The notes: generated from the sequence alone by a model not told the origin. DNA of 64,000 bases from Pseudaminobacter sp040049255 (GCF_040049255.1 NZ_JBDZDR010000002.1:806001-870000); one strand, 5' to 3'; counted from the stretch's first letter, positions 1 through 9,295 are shown. A program made the numbers and translations.

Positions 1-983
1 AGCGCATTCGCGATACCCAGAGATTGCCAGAGCCGCTGCGCGGCGGCGTGGTGGCCATTGGCAATTTCGACGGTGTGCATCGCGGCCATCAGGCCGTTCT
101 GGACCGGGCGCTGGAGGAGGCGCAGCGGCGCGGAGTGCCGGCACTGGTGCTGACTTTCGATCCGCATCCGCGCATGGTGTTCCGCCCCGAGACGCCGCTG
201 TTTCTTTTGACCCCGCCGCCGTTGAAGGCTCAGATTCTGGCCGAACTCGGCTTCGCCGCCGTGGTCGAGCAGCCCTTCACACGCGAATTCGCGAGCCTCG
301 ATGCCGAGCGCTTCGTATCCGAGATACTTCACGAGAAGCTCGGCATCTGCCACGCGGTGACCGGCTTCGACTTCCACTTCGGCAATAACCGCCAGGGCGG
401 CCCGGCCTACCTGATGGATGCCGGCGAGCGCCTCGGCTTTGGCGTCACATTGGTTGACGCATTTCGCGACGAGGGGGCGGAGATCGTGTCCTCAAGCCGC
501 ATACGCGAACTCCTATGTGAGGGCGAAGTGGCGGAAGCGGCCGGCCTGCTGGGCTATCGCTTCACCGTCGAGGCCGAGGTGACGGGCGGCAAGCAGCTTG
601 GCCGCACACTCGGGTTTCCCACTGCCAACATGGCGCTGCCGGAAAGCACCGCGCTGAAGCACGGCATCTACGCCGTGCGCTTCCGCCGAAGCGACGGCAC
701 GCTGCATGACGGTGTTGCCAGCTTCGGCCGTCGTCCGACGGTGGACGACAATGGAGCGCCCCTGCTGGAAACTTTCCTCTTCGACTTCTCCGGCGATCTC
801 TACGGCCAGACCTGCCGGGTCTCGCTGTTCGGCTATCTGCGCGGCGAGGAGAAGTTCGACGGGCTTGAGGCGCTCGTCGCGCAGATGAAGCGCGACGAAC
901 AGGAGGCCCGTGCATTGCTTGCCGGGGTCAGGCCGCTTTCCGAACTCGACCGGCGGCTGACCTTCGCGAACGAGCCGGCGTAG
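1..983 (+). CDS. ribF: Bifunctional riboflavin kinase/FAD synthetase, 5'-truncated by the window edge
   Basis: Makes FMN from riboflavin and then FAD from FMN, in the cytoplasm. The N-terminal adenylyltransferase domain shows the nucleotidyltransferase signature AIGNFDGVHRGH close to the window start. The C-terminal riboflavin kinase domain shows LGFPTAN and later GVASFGRRPTV and LETFLFDF. The first in-window start would be a TTG at 24, but the frame stays open to the left edge and the residues before the signature (RIRDTQRLPEPLRGG) look like the usual N-terminal lead-in, so the real start is probably upstream. The visible length, about 320 residues, is nearly full for the family. The next gene is on the other strand, so this is probably the last gene of its unit. 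Confidence 0.95.
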   Translation, partial: RIRDTQRLPEPLRGGVVAIGNFDGVHRGHQAVLDRALEEAQRRGVPALVLTFDPHPRMVFRPETPLFLLTPPPLKAQILAELGFAAVVEQPFTREFASLDAERFVSEILHEKLGICHAVTGFDFHFGNNRQGGPAYLMDAGERLGFGVTLVDAFRDEGAEIVSSSRIRELLCEGEVAEAAGLLGYRFTVEAEVTGGKQLGRTLGFPTANMALPESTALKHGIYAVRFRRSDGTLHDGVASFGRRPTVDDNGAPLLETFLFDFSGDLYGQTCRVSLFGYLRGEEKFDGLEALVAQMKRDEQEARALLAGVRPLSELDRRLTFANEPA

Positions 984-1036
984 AAGCAGCTACGCTCGCC
1001 TTCTCACCTCGCCGCAAAGGCGATGCTGCCCGCGCG

Positions 1037-1633
1037 TCAGGCCCTTGCCGGGGGCATGTGGCTGGGCATGGCGCTGCGAAGTGCAAGGCCGAAAGCGATG
1101 AAGGTCCAGCCCTGGAAGATCAGGTCGATGGACAGGAACAGGCCCAACACCCAAAGACTGTTGACCGGCCAGCCGCTGGCAATGATCAGGCCAGCGATGA
1201 TCGACACAACGCCGCCGGCAACGATCCAGCCCCAGCCGCGCTCCCTGCGGTTCCTGATGCCGATCCACAGCCGCAACAGGCCCGAGGCGATCAGGCTCAC
1301 CGCCAGCAGGAAGGTCAGGACCGCCGAAGCCAGCAGCGGGTTGTAGAAGGCCAGGAACCCGGCGATGGCGTAGAGCAGGCCGCTCAGCAGCCACCAGAAG
1401 AAGCCGCCCCAGGTCTTTACCCCGAAGGAATGGATGATCTCGACGATGCCGCCGACGAGCATCAGCGTGCCGACCAAATACACTGAGGCGACGGTGGCGA
1501 TAAACAGGTTTCCAAGCGCAATTCCGCCGAAGATCAGCAGAAGTATACCAAGGGCGACGAACCAGCCCCATTTGGTCCTGGTCTCGCTGACCGCTTCCCT
1601 CAGTGCATCAGGCATTTCAGAGTGCAAAGTCAT
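1037..1633 (-). CDS. HdeD-family (DUF308) integral membrane protein
   Basis: A 198-residue protein made almost entirely of hydrophobic helices; about six membrane segments can be picked out, with glycine-rich turns such as the one around GGIVEIIHS. This is the pattern of the HdeD/DUF308 family, named for an acid-resistance membrane protein of E. coli; the biochemical role is unknown. I chose the ATG at 1633 because GGAGG stands five bases before it; an in-frame ATG at 1645 would place that GGAGG inside the gene. It is convergent with ribF and divergent from the outer membrane protein gene that follows. The family assignment is good; an acid-stress role here is only by analogy. Confidence 0.8.
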   Translation of the reverse strand: MTLHSEMPDALREAVSETRTKWGWFVALGILLLIFGGIALGNLFIATVASVYLVGTLMLVGGIVEIIHSFGVKTWGGFFWWLLSGLLYAIAGFLAFYNPLLASAVLTFLLAVSLIASGLLRLWIGIRNRRERGWGWIVAGGVVSIIAGLIIASGWPVNSLWVLGLFLSIDLIFQGWTFIAFGLALRSAMPSHMPPARA

Positions 1634-1826
1634 CGCCGCCTCCATTGGCTGTTGGCGCTGCCCGATCTTACATGCAGGAAGCTAGTGCGCTGGGGCGGCC
1701 CGTCCAGTGAAGTAACAGCTTGTTCGGTATGCGAAAGAGCGCTCCGGTCAGGCGCAGTTAATTCAAATTTTACCGACCACCGGCGAAAGCGGCTGTCATA
1801 AGCCTTTGTGTAAAGAGTACGCGGAA

Positions 1827-2633
1827 ATGACAGTGTCTTTTGATCGGGTTTCTGTGGCCTGCGCGGCTGCAATCTTGCTGGCCGGCACGGCCGACGCGGC
1901 GGCCGAGGGATGGTTCAGCGGCGACTGGTATCTGACGGTGGGAGCCAGCGGCTTCGTGGCCCCCAACTACGAAGGTGCCAAATACATGCTCATGGGCGCC
2001 TCGCCGCTGGTTTCGTTCGGCAGGGCAGGCACTCAGGCGCGCTTCACCTCCCGCAACGACAACATATCGATTGCGCTTTTCGATGCCGGTGCGGTGCGCG
2101 CCGGCCCGGTGGGCAAGATCGTCTGGGGTCGCGATGGCGACGACGCCGATGAACTTAAGGGCCTCGATCCGGTTCGTTGGGGTGCCGAGGCCGGCGTGTT
2201 TGCCGAGGTGTACCCGACCGACTGGCTGCGCGTGCGCGGCGAGGTGCGGCACGGACTGCGGTCGCATACCGGCGTGGTTGCCGACGTTCATGTCGACGCA
2301 TTCGAGGATGTGACGCCGACCGTGCGTGTTTCCGGTGGTCCGAGGGTGTCGGTTGCCTCCGCCAGGTTTCTCGATGCCTATTACGGTGTCAGCCCGAGGG
2401 AGGCCGCTGCATCGGGCCTGAGCCCGTTCAAGTCGGAAAGTGGCATGCGTGCGCTGGGCTTCGGCGGTGCCGTGACCTGGAGGACGACCGACAAGATCAC
2501 CACGAGCCTTTTTAGCGAATACGCGCGGCTCATGGGCTCGGCGCGCGACTCCAGCCTTGTGCGGGAGCGTGGCTCGCCCAACCAGCTCCAGATCGGCATT
2601 TCGGCAACCTACCGCTTCGATTTCAGCATGTAG
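1827..2633 (+). CDS. MipA/OmpV-family outer membrane protein
   Basis: A 268-residue protein with a hydrophobic signal peptide (roughly residues 5-25, ending near GTADAAAEG). The mature part alternates short amphipathic strands and turns and ends in aromatic FDFSM, as expected for an outer membrane beta-barrel. WYLTVGASGFVAPNYEGAK near the mature N-terminus and YRFDF at the end fit the MipA/OmpV family, whose E. coli founder scaffolds murein synthesis enzymes; many alphaproteobacterial members have no known job. An in-frame TTG at 1806 would add seven polar residues ahead of the signal peptide, so I prefer the ATG at 1827. Confidence 0.8.
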   Translation: MTVSFDRVSVACAAAILLAGTADAAAEGWFSGDWYLTVGASGFVAPNYEGAKYMLMGASPLVSFGRAGTQARFTSRNDNISIALFDAGAVRAGPVGKIVWGRDGDDADELKGLDPVRWGAEAGVFAEVYPTDWLRVRGEVRHGLRSHTGVVADVHVDAFEDVTPTVRVSGGPRVSVASARFLDAYYGVSPREAAASGLSPFKSESGMRALGFGGAVTWRTTDKITTSLFSEYARLMGSARDSSLVRERGSPNQLQIGISATYRFDFSM

Positions 2634-2872
2634 GCGGTCACTTTTCCATTATGGGCTTTATTCCACGGCTTGCGTCCTTTAAAAGCGCGGCCATGAGATG
2701 CCTCGTGCCCGTCTTGGCGATTGCTATACGAATTATGGGCCCGGCCTTCCGGACGGCTTGATGCCGCCCGAAAGTCCGGGAGTTTTGTCTACGCGCCTGA
2801 CTGGCCGTTCCCCGATACTTTGACAATTGAACGCCCGAGGCAGCTTTCGCCGGGCAATCCGATGGCAAGACA

Positions 2873-5794
2873 ATGACCGATACGTCCGAAAAGCTCGATT
2901 ACTCCAAGACCCTCTATCTGCCGCAGACCGATTTTCCGATGCGCGCGGGGCTGCCGGAGAAGGAGCCGCACACCGTGGCGCGCTGGCAGAAGATGGACCT
3001 CTACAAGCGCCTGCGTGAAAGTGCTGCCGGCCGCGAAAAATTCGTGCTGCACGACGGCCCGCCCTATGCCAACGGCAACATCCATATCGGGCACGCGCTG
3101 AACAAGGTGCTGAAGGACGTCATCACCCGCTCGTTCCAGATGCGCGGCTTCGATAGCAACTATGTGCCGGGCTGGGACTGTCACGGTCTGCCGATCGAGT
3201 GGAAGATCGAGGAAAAGTACCGCGCCGCCGGCAAGAACAAGGACGAGGTACCGGTCAACGAATTCCGCCAGGAATGCCGCGATTTCGCCGCGCACTGGAT
3301 CGGCGTGCAGACGGAGGAGTTCCTGCGGCTCGGCGTGGTCGGCGACTTCAAGAACCCCTACACCACCATGGCCTTCCACGCCGAGGCCCGGATCGCCGGC
3401 GAACTGCTGAAATTCGCCAGGTCCGGTCAGCTCTATCGCGGCTCCAAGCCGGTAATGTGGTCGGTGGTCGAGCGCACGGCGCTGGCCGAGGCCGAGGTCG
3501 AGTACCAGGACTATGAGAGCGACACGATCTGGGTGAAGTTCCCGGTCGAGAAGGGCGTCCCCGCGCTGGAGGGCACGCATGTCGTCATCTGGACGACCAC
3601 GCCCTGGACCATCCCCGGCAACCGTGCCGTCAACTATTCGTCGCGCATCAGCTATGGCCTCTACGAGGTGACGGCTGCCGAGAACGATTTCGGTCCGCAG
3701 CCTGGCGAAAAGCTGATCTTTGCCGACGCGCTGGCGGAAGAGGCTTCGGCCAAGGCCAAGATCACCATGAATCGGCTTCGCAACATTTCAGCCGAAGAAC
3801 TTGAAGGCCTTACTCTTTCCCATCCTCTGGAAGGGCTTGGCGGCGGCTACGAGTTTCCGGTTCCCATGCTTGCCGGCGACCATGTCACCGACGACGCCGG
3901 CACCGGCTTCGTGCACACCGCGCCTGGCCATGGCCGCGAGGACTTCGATGCCTGGATGGACGCGGCGGCTGCGCTCGAAAAGCGCGGCATCGACACGCGC
4001 CTGCCGTTCACCGTCGATGACGCAGGCTTCTTCACCAAGGATGCGCCGGGCTTCGGCCCGGATCGCGAGGGCGGGCCGGCGCGCGTCATCGACGATAACG
4101 GCAAGAAGGGCGACGCCAACAAGGCCGTCATCGACGAGCTGATCAAGCGCAACATGCTGTTCGCGCGGGGCCGGCTGAAGCACAGCTACCCGCATAGCTG
4201 GCGTTCCAAGAAGCCGGTTATCTTCCGCAACACGCCGCAGTGGTTCGTCCACATGGACAAGGAACTGGGCGACGGCACCACGCTGCGCTCGCGCGCACTG
4301 AAGGCCATCGACGACACGCGCTTCGTGCCGCCGGCCGGCCAGACGCGCCTGCGCTCGATGATCGAGGAGCGCCCGGACTGGGTGCTTTCGCGCCAGCGCG
4401 CCTGGGGCGTGCCGATCACCGTGTTCGTCGATGCCGACGGCAATGTGCTGCTGGACGACGAAGTCAACGCCCGCATCCTCGAAGCCTTCGAAAAGGAAGG
4501 GGCCGATGCCTGGTTCGCCGAGGGCGCACGCGAGCGCTTCCTGGGCAGCCGCGCCAACGAGCCGTGGACGCAGGTGATGGACATCCTGGACGTCTGGTTC
4601 GATTCCGGTTCCACGCACAGCTTCACGCTGGAGGATCGCCCGGACCTGAAATGGCCGGCGGACGTCTATCTGGAAGGCTCCGACCAGCATCGCGGCTGGT
4701 TCCATTCCTCGCTGCTGGAAAGCTGCGGTACGCGCGGCCGCGCGCCCTATAACGCCGTCGTCACCCATGGCTTCACCATGGATGAGGAAGGCCGCAAGAT
4801 GTCGAAGTCGCTCGGCAACACGGTGGTGCCGCAGGATGTCATCAAGCAGTCGGGCGCCGACATCCTGCGCCTGTGGGTGGTGACGACCGACTATTGGGAA
4901 GACCAGCGCCTCGGCAAGAACGTGTTGCAGACCAATATCGACGCCTACCGCAAGCTCAGGAACACCATCCGCTGGATGCTGGGCACGCTCGCCCACGACG
5001 ACGGCGAAGTGGTGCCGCTGGCCGAAATGCCGGAACTGGAGCGGCTGATGCTGCACCGCCTTGCCGAACTGGACGAGGTGGTGCGCGCCGGCTACGATGC
5101 GTTCGAGTTCAAGCGCATCACCCGTGCGCTGCTCGACTTCATGGTCGTGGAGCTGTCGGCCTTCTATTTCGACATCCGCAAGGATGCGCTCTACTGCGAG
5201 GCGCCTTCCAGCGTGAAGCGCAAGGCGGCCGTGCAGGTCGTGCGCCACCTGTTCGACCATCTGGTGACGTGGCTGGCGCCGATGCTGCCCTTCACCACCG
5301 AGGAAGCCTGGAACGATCGCTATCCCTCGTCCGAGTCGGTGCATCTGGAGCAGTTCCGAGCCGTTCCTTCCGAATGGAAGAACGATGCGCTGGCTGAAAA
5401 ATGGCGCAAGATCCGCCATGTGCGCAGTGTCGTCACCGGCGCTCTCGAGCTGGAAAGGGCAAGGAAGACCATCGGCTCCTCGCTGGAGGCGGTCCCGGTC
5501 GTCTACTTCGCCGATGCCGCTCTGGAGGCGGCTCTCGCCGACGTCGACATGGCCGAGATCAGCATCACCAGCGACCTCGTCGTCACGCGCGGTGAAGCGC
5601 CGGCGGACGCCTTCACGCTGCGTGAGGTGCCGGGCGTGGCCGTGGTGGTGGAGAAGGCGGAGGGCAGGGGCCTGCGCAAATGCGCGCGCTCGTGGCGCTA
5701 CACCGCAGACATCGGCGCCGACTCGCGCTTTCCCGATGTTTCCGCGCGGGATGCGGCGGCGCTGCGCGAACTGGAAGCGCTCGGACGCATTTGA
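2873..5794 (+). CDS. ileS: Isoleucyl-tRNA synthetase
   Basis: Charges tRNA-Ile with isoleucine and edits mischarged valine. It is a 973-residue class Ia synthetase with the HIGH motif in NIHIGHALNK (about residue 70), the CP1 editing domain with WTTTPWTIPGNRA (about 240-260), the editing pocket HTAPGHGREDFD (about 350), and KMSKSLGN (about 641). The C-terminal region, which in many bacteria is a four-cysteine zinc knuckle, reads KCARSWRYTADIG and keeps only one cysteine; the rest of the knuckle has become FPDVSARDAAALREL. This decay occurs in other Rhizobiales, so it is not taken as damage. No T-box leader is visible in the 239 bases upstream. It reads the same way as the lipoprotein gene that follows. 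Confidence 0.98.
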   Translation: MTDTSEKLDYSKTLYLPQTDFPMRAGLPEKEPHTVARWQKMDLYKRLRESAAGREKFVLHDGPPYANGNIHIGHALNKVLKDVITRSFQMRGFDSNYVPGWDCHGLPIEWKIEEKYRAAGKNKDEVPVNEFRQECRDFAAHWIGVQTEEFLRLGVVGDFKNPYTTMAFHAEARIAGELLKFARSGQLYRGSKPVMWSVVERTALAEAEVEYQDYESDTIWVKFPVEKGVPALEGTHVVIWTTTPWTIPGNRAVNYSSRISYGLYEVTAAENDFGPQPGEKLIFADALAEEASAKAKITMNRLRNISAEELEGLTLSHPLEGLGGGYEFPVPMLAGDHVTDDAGTGFVHTAPGHGREDFDAWMDAAAALEKRGIDTRLPFTVDDAGFFTKDAPGFGPDREGGPARVIDDNGKKGDANKAVIDELIKRNMLFARGRLKHSYPHSWRSKKPVIFRNTPQWFVHMDKELGDGTTLRSRALKAIDDTRFVPPAGQTRLRSMIEERPDWVLSRQRAWGVPITVFVDADGNVLLDDEVNARILEAFEKEGADAWFAEGARERFLGSRANEPWTQVMDILDVWFDSGSTHSFTLEDRPDLKWPADVYLEGSDQHRGWFHSSLLESCGTRGRAPYNAVVTHGFTMDEEGRKMSKSLGNTVVPQDVIKQSGADILRLWVVTTDYWEDQRLGKNVLQTNIDAYRKLRNTIRWMLGTLAHDDGEVVPLAEMPELERLMLHRLAELDEVVRAGYDAFEFKRITRALLDFMVVELSAFYFDIRKDALYCEAPSSVKRKAAVQVVRHLFDHLVTWLAPMLPFTTEEAWNDRYPSSESVHLEQFRAVPSEWKNDALAEKWRKIRHVRSVVTGALELERARKTIGSSLEAVPVVYFADAALEAALADVDMAEISITSDLVVTRGEAPADAFTLREVPGVAVVVEKAEGRGLRKCARSWRYTADIGADSRFPDVSARDAAALRELEALGRI

Positions 5795-5801
5795 AGGTGC
5801 G

Positions 5802-5832
5802 GGAAGGGCGGCGGCACGGTCGTTGCCCTTCC
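5802..5832 (+). terminator. Stem-loop downstream of ileS
   Basis: GGAAGGGC at 5802-5809 pairs perfectly with GCCCTTCC at 5825-5832 around a 15-base loop, followed by a short TTT. It starts eight bases after the ileS stop codon. It looks like a weak intrinsic terminator; the T run is too short to be sure. Confidence 0.4.
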
Positions 5833-5959
5833 TTTCCGCTTGCGCTAAAAGCGCGGGACACCGGTCGACAAATTGTCGCCGGATTCCCGTCGGAAGAGGG
5901 TCGATGGGGAACGTCCGGGCGCCCGCCCGGAAACCGGCGAGAGCGAGAGGCGGACTGCA

Positions 5960-6643
5960 GTGAAATTCTCCGGCATGACTGAAAAGACGCACGCGCGCCT
6001 GTCTGTTTTGGCGTTGCTGGTTTCCGGACTGGCAGTTTCCGGCTGCGTCGGCTCTCCCACCTACGGCACGGACAAGACGGCCGGCGAGCAGCTTGTCGGC
6101 GATGTCACTGGCATTCTCTCGGTGGCGCCGAAGAAGCGCGCTGTCATAGATTATAAGCCGCGCCCGGAACTGGTGCGACCGAAGGCGGGCGAAAAGCTGA
6201 GCCTGCCGGCGCCGCAGAACAGCATCGTGACGGCCGAAAACAGCGTCTGGCCGGAGTCGCCGGAACAGCAGCGGGCCCGGCTGCGCGCGGAAGCGACGCA
6301 GAACCGTGACAATCCCGGCTGGCGTCCAGAGATCCAGGGGGACGTCAACGCGCCTTCTTCGGCGCCCTCCTTGCCGCTCGGCGCCTCGCAGCGCAGCTTC
6401 GAGTCGGGCATCGGCAAAGCCGAAGATGAAAAGAGCAAGCGCGAGGCGTTCAACAAGCGCTTGGCCGAAAACCGTCAAGGCAGCCCCACGTCGCGCAAAT
6501 ATCTCAGCGAGCCGCCGCTGGACTACCGGAAGCCGGCCGAAACCGCGCCGACCGACGACGTCGGCGAGGACGAGTACAAGAAAGAGCGGCGCCTGAAGGC
6601 CGCGGCGAACAAGGGTAGCTGGCGCAATATTCTGCCCTGGTAA
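5960..6643 (+). CDS. Predicted lipoprotein of unknown function
   Basis: A 227-residue secreted protein. After a short basic start comes a hydrophobic stretch (LSVLALLVSGLAVSGC) ending in a lipobox with the cysteine at about residue 25, so the protein should be lipid-anchored at the cell surface or periplasm. The mature part is hydrophilic, rich in Pro, Lys, Arg and Glu, with segments such as KRAVIDYKPRPELVRP and ending KGSWRNILPW. The start is the GTG at 5960 with GAGAGG upstream; an ATG at 5975 is an alternative. I recognise it as a lipoprotein type that often follows ileS in Rhizobiales, but know no function. No enzyme motif is visible. Confidence 0.75.
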   Translation: MKFSGMTEKTHARLSVLALLVSGLAVSGCVGSPTYGTDKTAGEQLVGDVTGILSVAPKKRAVIDYKPRPELVRPKAGEKLSLPAPQNSIVTAENSVWPESPEQQRARLRAEATQNRDNPGWRPEIQGDVNAPSSAPSLPLGASQRSFESGIGKAEDEKSKREAFNKRLAENRQGSPTSRKYLSEPPLDYRKPAETAPTDDVGEDEYKKERRLKAAANKGSWRNILPW

Positions 6644-6662
6644 GTCCGAGCGCGTTTAGCGT

Positions 6663-7115
6663 TCAAATCTCGCGGCGCGACTGGAAGAAATTCTTGAGCA
6701 GCGATGCGGCGTCGCATTCGGCGATGCCGGAATAGACTTCCGGCACATGGTGACACGTCGGAGAGGAAAAAAAGCGTACGCCACTGACCACGGCGCCGCC
6801 CTTTTCGTCCGCCGCGCCGAAATAAAGGCGCCGGATGCGCGCGAAGGATATGGCGCCGGCGCACATGGTGCAGGGCTCGAGAGTCACATAGAGATCAAGT
6901 TCGGTGAGGCGCTCCGCTGATAATTTTTGCGAGGCTTCGCGGATCGCCAGCATCTCGGCATGCGCAGTCGGGTCGTTGAACTCGCGGGTGCGGTTGCCGG
7001 CGCTGGCGACGACTGTGTTGCCGTCGGCCAGAACCGCACCCACCGGTACTTCGCCGCGTGCTGCTGCTGCCCTTGCCTCGGCAAGTGCCAGCGCCATGAA
7101 ATCAGGGCGTTTCAA
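6663..7115 (-). CDS. tadA: tRNA-specific adenosine-34 deaminase
   Basis: Converts adenosine to inosine at the wobble position of tRNA-Arg(ACG). The 150-residue protein has the cytidine/deoxycytidylate deaminase zinc site: HAEMLAI supplies the histidine and the catalytic glutamate, and PCTMCAG the two cysteines. The N-terminal ALALAEARAAAARGEVPVGAV is characteristic of TadA. The chosen start is a TTG at 7115 because GAGGGG lies eight bases before it; an ATG at 7097 is also possible and would remove six residues. It is divergent from the pseudouridine synthase gene, with only 65 bases between the two starts. Confidence 0.95.
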   Translation of the reverse strand: MKRPDFMALALAEARAAAARGEVPVGAVLADGNTVVASAGNRTREFNDPTAHAEMLAIREASQKLSAERLTELDLYVTLEPCTMCAGAISFARIRRLYFGAADEKGGAVVSGVRFFSSPTCHHVPEVYSGIAECDAASLLKNFFQSRREI

Positions 7116-7180
7116 ACCTTATTCCCCTCGCAACTGTGAAGTGTTCCTGTTATCTACCGCCCCTGAAAGGCATATTCCAC

Positions 7181-9295
7181 ATGGACGACGATCGAAAGAA
7201 ATTCCCGCGCAAGGGCGGGCCCAAGCCGGGTGGTCCGCGAGGCCGCGATGGCGCGCCGCGCAAGGACGGAAAACCCGGATTCGCTGGCAAGCAGGGCTTC
7301 GGCGGCAAGCCGCGCGCGGAAGGTTCGAAGCCTTTCGTAAAGCGCGAGCGCGATGGCGCGGACCGTCCCTTTGCCAAGCGGCGTGACGATGCCTTTGCCG
7401 GTGGCGATCGCCCCAAGCGCGATTTTCGCCGCGACGACAGGCCGCGCGAAGGCGATGCCGAGCGGCCGAGGCGCGAGTTCCGGCGCGACGACAGGCCGCG
7501 CGAGGAAGGGGCCAAGCCTTTCGTAAAGCGTGAGCGCGATGGCGGCGACCGGCCCTTCGCCAAGCGGCGTGACGATGCCTTTGCCGGTGGCGAGCGGCCC
7601 AAGCGCGATTTTCGCCGTGACGACCGGCCGCGCGAAGGCGATGCAGAGCGGCCGAGGCGTGAGTTTCGGCGTGACGACAGGCCGCGCGAGGAAGGTGGTT
7701 CCGGCTTTCAGAAGCGGCCGCGTCCCGAAGGGCGGCCCTTCGAGAAGCGCGAGGGCCCGCGGCCCGGTCGCTTCGAGCGGGCGACTGAGAGGGGCGAAGG
7801 TTTTTCGCGTGAGAATCGCAATGAGGCTGAGCGTGGCGAACGGCCGGCGCGGCAGTTCGACCGTCCGCGCGCCCCGCGCGAAGGCGGCTTCGAGGGACGT
7901 CCGAGACCCGAAGGCGGAAAACCGAGGCCCAAGCCGGCAGGTGCCGGCCACAGGCCGTTCGATCGCGCCCGCGGCGCGGCGGAAGAAGCGCCGGGCGAGC
8001 GCATCGCCAAGCGACTGGCGCGCGTGGGCATCGCCTCGCGCCGCGATGCCGAGGAACTGATCGCGGCAGGGCGCGTGCGGGTAAACGGCCAGGTGCTGAC
8101 CTCGCCTGCCTTCAACGTCATGCCGCAGGACCGGATCGAGTTGGACGGCGAGGTCATCCCGCCGGCCGAGCGGACGCGGCTGTTCCTGTTTCACAAGCCC
8201 GCCGGGGTGGTGACCACCAACCGCGACCCTGAGGGCCGCAAGACGGTTTTCGACATTCTGCCCGCCGACCTGCCGCGCCTGATGACGGTCGGCCGCCTCG
8301 ACATCAACACCGAGGGCCTGCTGCTGCTGACCAATGATGGCGGCCTGGCGCGCGTGCTGGAACTGCCGACCACAGGCTGGCTCCGGCGCTACCGCGTGCG
8401 CGTGCACGGCAAGGTCGACGAAAAGCAGCTTGAGGCGCTGAAGGAAGGCATTGCCGTGGACGGCGTCTTCTACGGCGCGGTCGAGGCTTCGCTCGAGCGC
8501 ACGCAGGGCACCAATGCCTGGCTCACCGTCGGACTGCGCGAGGGCAAGAACCGCGAGGTCAAGAACATCCTCGGCGCGCTCGGCCTTGAGGTCACGCGGC
8601 TGATCCGCATCTCCTTCGGGCCGTTCCAGCTCGGAGAGCTGCCGGAGGGCCATATCCAGGAGCTAAAGGGGCGCCTGCTGCGCGAGCAGCTCGGCGAAAG
8701 GCTGATCGAGGAAGCAGGCGCGAATTTCGACGCCGATATCCTCAAGCCCTTCTCCAACAAGCCGGTGAGCCGTGATTTCGGCAGGGATGCCGATGCAGGC
8801 GCGCCGGCCCGGGCGCCGCGTGAGCCGCGGTCGCTTGAGGTGGGCGAAGGCGGCCTGATCAAGCGCAACCGCAGACGCGACGAACTGCGTCACCGCGAAG
8901 ACATGCGCGATCGGCTGCAAACGAAGCCGGAACGCGGATTCAAGCCAGACCATGGCGACAAGCCGCGTTTCAAGTCCAAGCACGGCGAAAAGCCGGGTGG
9001 CGAGCGTGCAAGCCGGCCGTTCGAGGCACCGGGCCAGCGCAAGGCCAATGTGTGGATGGCGCCGGGCGCGCGCCCCATCGGCAAGGGCAAGTCGACGGCC
9101 GAAACGTCGGAAGGGCCGGCCCGCAAACCGGGCAAGCCGCACCACGGCAAGCCCTTCTTCGACAAGGCCGGCGGCGGCAAGTCGGGCTTCGGCAAGCCCC
9201 GCCGCGAAGGCGACGAGGGCAGGGGACCACGCGGCGGCGACGATCGTCCATCGGGGCCGCGCGGGGGCAAGGGCGATGCGGGTCGTCGGCGGTGA
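7181..9295 (+). CDS. RluB/RsuA-type rRNA pseudouridine synthase with long basic extensions
   Basis: A 704-residue protein whose enzymatic core is only the middle third. An S4 RNA-binding domain (about residues 270-330, RIAKRLARVGIASRRDAEELI) is followed by the pseudouridine synthase domain with the catalytic Asp374 in GRLDINTEGLLLLTNDG and the late motif GLREGKNREVKNI. By family it should isomerise a uridine in 23S or 16S rRNA. The first 270 residues and the last 150 are Arg/Lys/Gly/Asp-rich and probably disordered; the N-terminal part contains a 62-residue unit present twice in tandem. The start is the ATG at 7181; an ATG at 7136 would add an unlikely Cys-rich lead. The 3' end overlaps rsmD by 20 bases. 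Confidence 0.9.
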   Translation: MDDDRKKFPRKGGPKPGGPRGRDGAPRKDGKPGFAGKQGFGGKPRAEGSKPFVKRERDGADRPFAKRRDDAFAGGDRPKRDFRRDDRPREGDAERPRREFRRDDRPREEGAKPFVKRERDGGDRPFAKRRDDAFAGGERPKRDFRRDDRPREGDAERPRREFRRDDRPREEGGSGFQKRPRPEGRPFEKREGPRPGRFERATERGEGFSRENRNEAERGERPARQFDRPRAPREGGFEGRPRPEGGKPRPKPAGAGHRPFDRARGAAEEAPGERIAKRLARVGIASRRDAEELIAAGRVRVNGQVLTSPAFNVMPQDRIELDGEVIPPAERTRLFLFHKPAGVVTTNRDPEGRKTVFDILPADLPRLMTVGRLDINTEGLLLLTNDGGLARVLELPTTGWLRRYRVRVHGKVDEKQLEALKEGIAVDGVFYGAVEASLERTQGTNAWLTVGLREGKNREVKNILGALGLEVTRLIRISFGPFQLGELPEGHIQELKGRLLREQLGERLIEEAGANFDADILKPFSNKPVSRDFGRDADAGAPARAPREPRSLEVGEGGLIKRNRRRDELRHREDMRDRLQTKPERGFKPDHGDKPRFKSKHGEKPGGERASRPFEAPGQRKANVWMAPGARPIGKGKSTAETSEGPARKPGKPHHGKPFFDKAGGGKSGFGKPRREGDEGRGPRGGDDRPSGPRGGKGDAGRRR
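7328..7699 (+). repeat. Two tandem copies of a 186-bp coding repeat
   Basis: Copy 1 runs 7328-7513 and copy 2 7514-7699; each begins AAGCCTTTCGTAAAGCG and encodes a 62-residue unit with PFVKRERDG, PFAKRRDDAFAGG and two RRDDRPRE blocks. The copies differ by scattered, mostly third-position changes. The length is a multiple of three, so the reading frame is kept. Confidence 0.85.

Noticed and set aside
2634..2872. Possible T-box or other riboswitch ahead of ileS
   Set aside because: No specifier stem, T-box sequence or conserved leader seen in the 239 bases; T-boxes are not expected on ileS in this group.
3788..6478. 896-codon open frame on the minus strand over ileS and the lipoprotein gene
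   Set aside because: Antisense frame in GC-rich codons; no ribosome site or domain, composition dominated by His/Arg/Ala/Leu; both sense genes are clear.
7200..7720. CRISPR-like array suggested by regular repeats
   Set aside because: The repeats are coding, in frame, adjacent without spacers and in units of 186 bases.
7154..8653. 499-codon minus-strand frame opposite the pseudouridine synthase gene
   Set aside because: Repetitive mirror of the sense repeats; no ribosome site and no independent motif.
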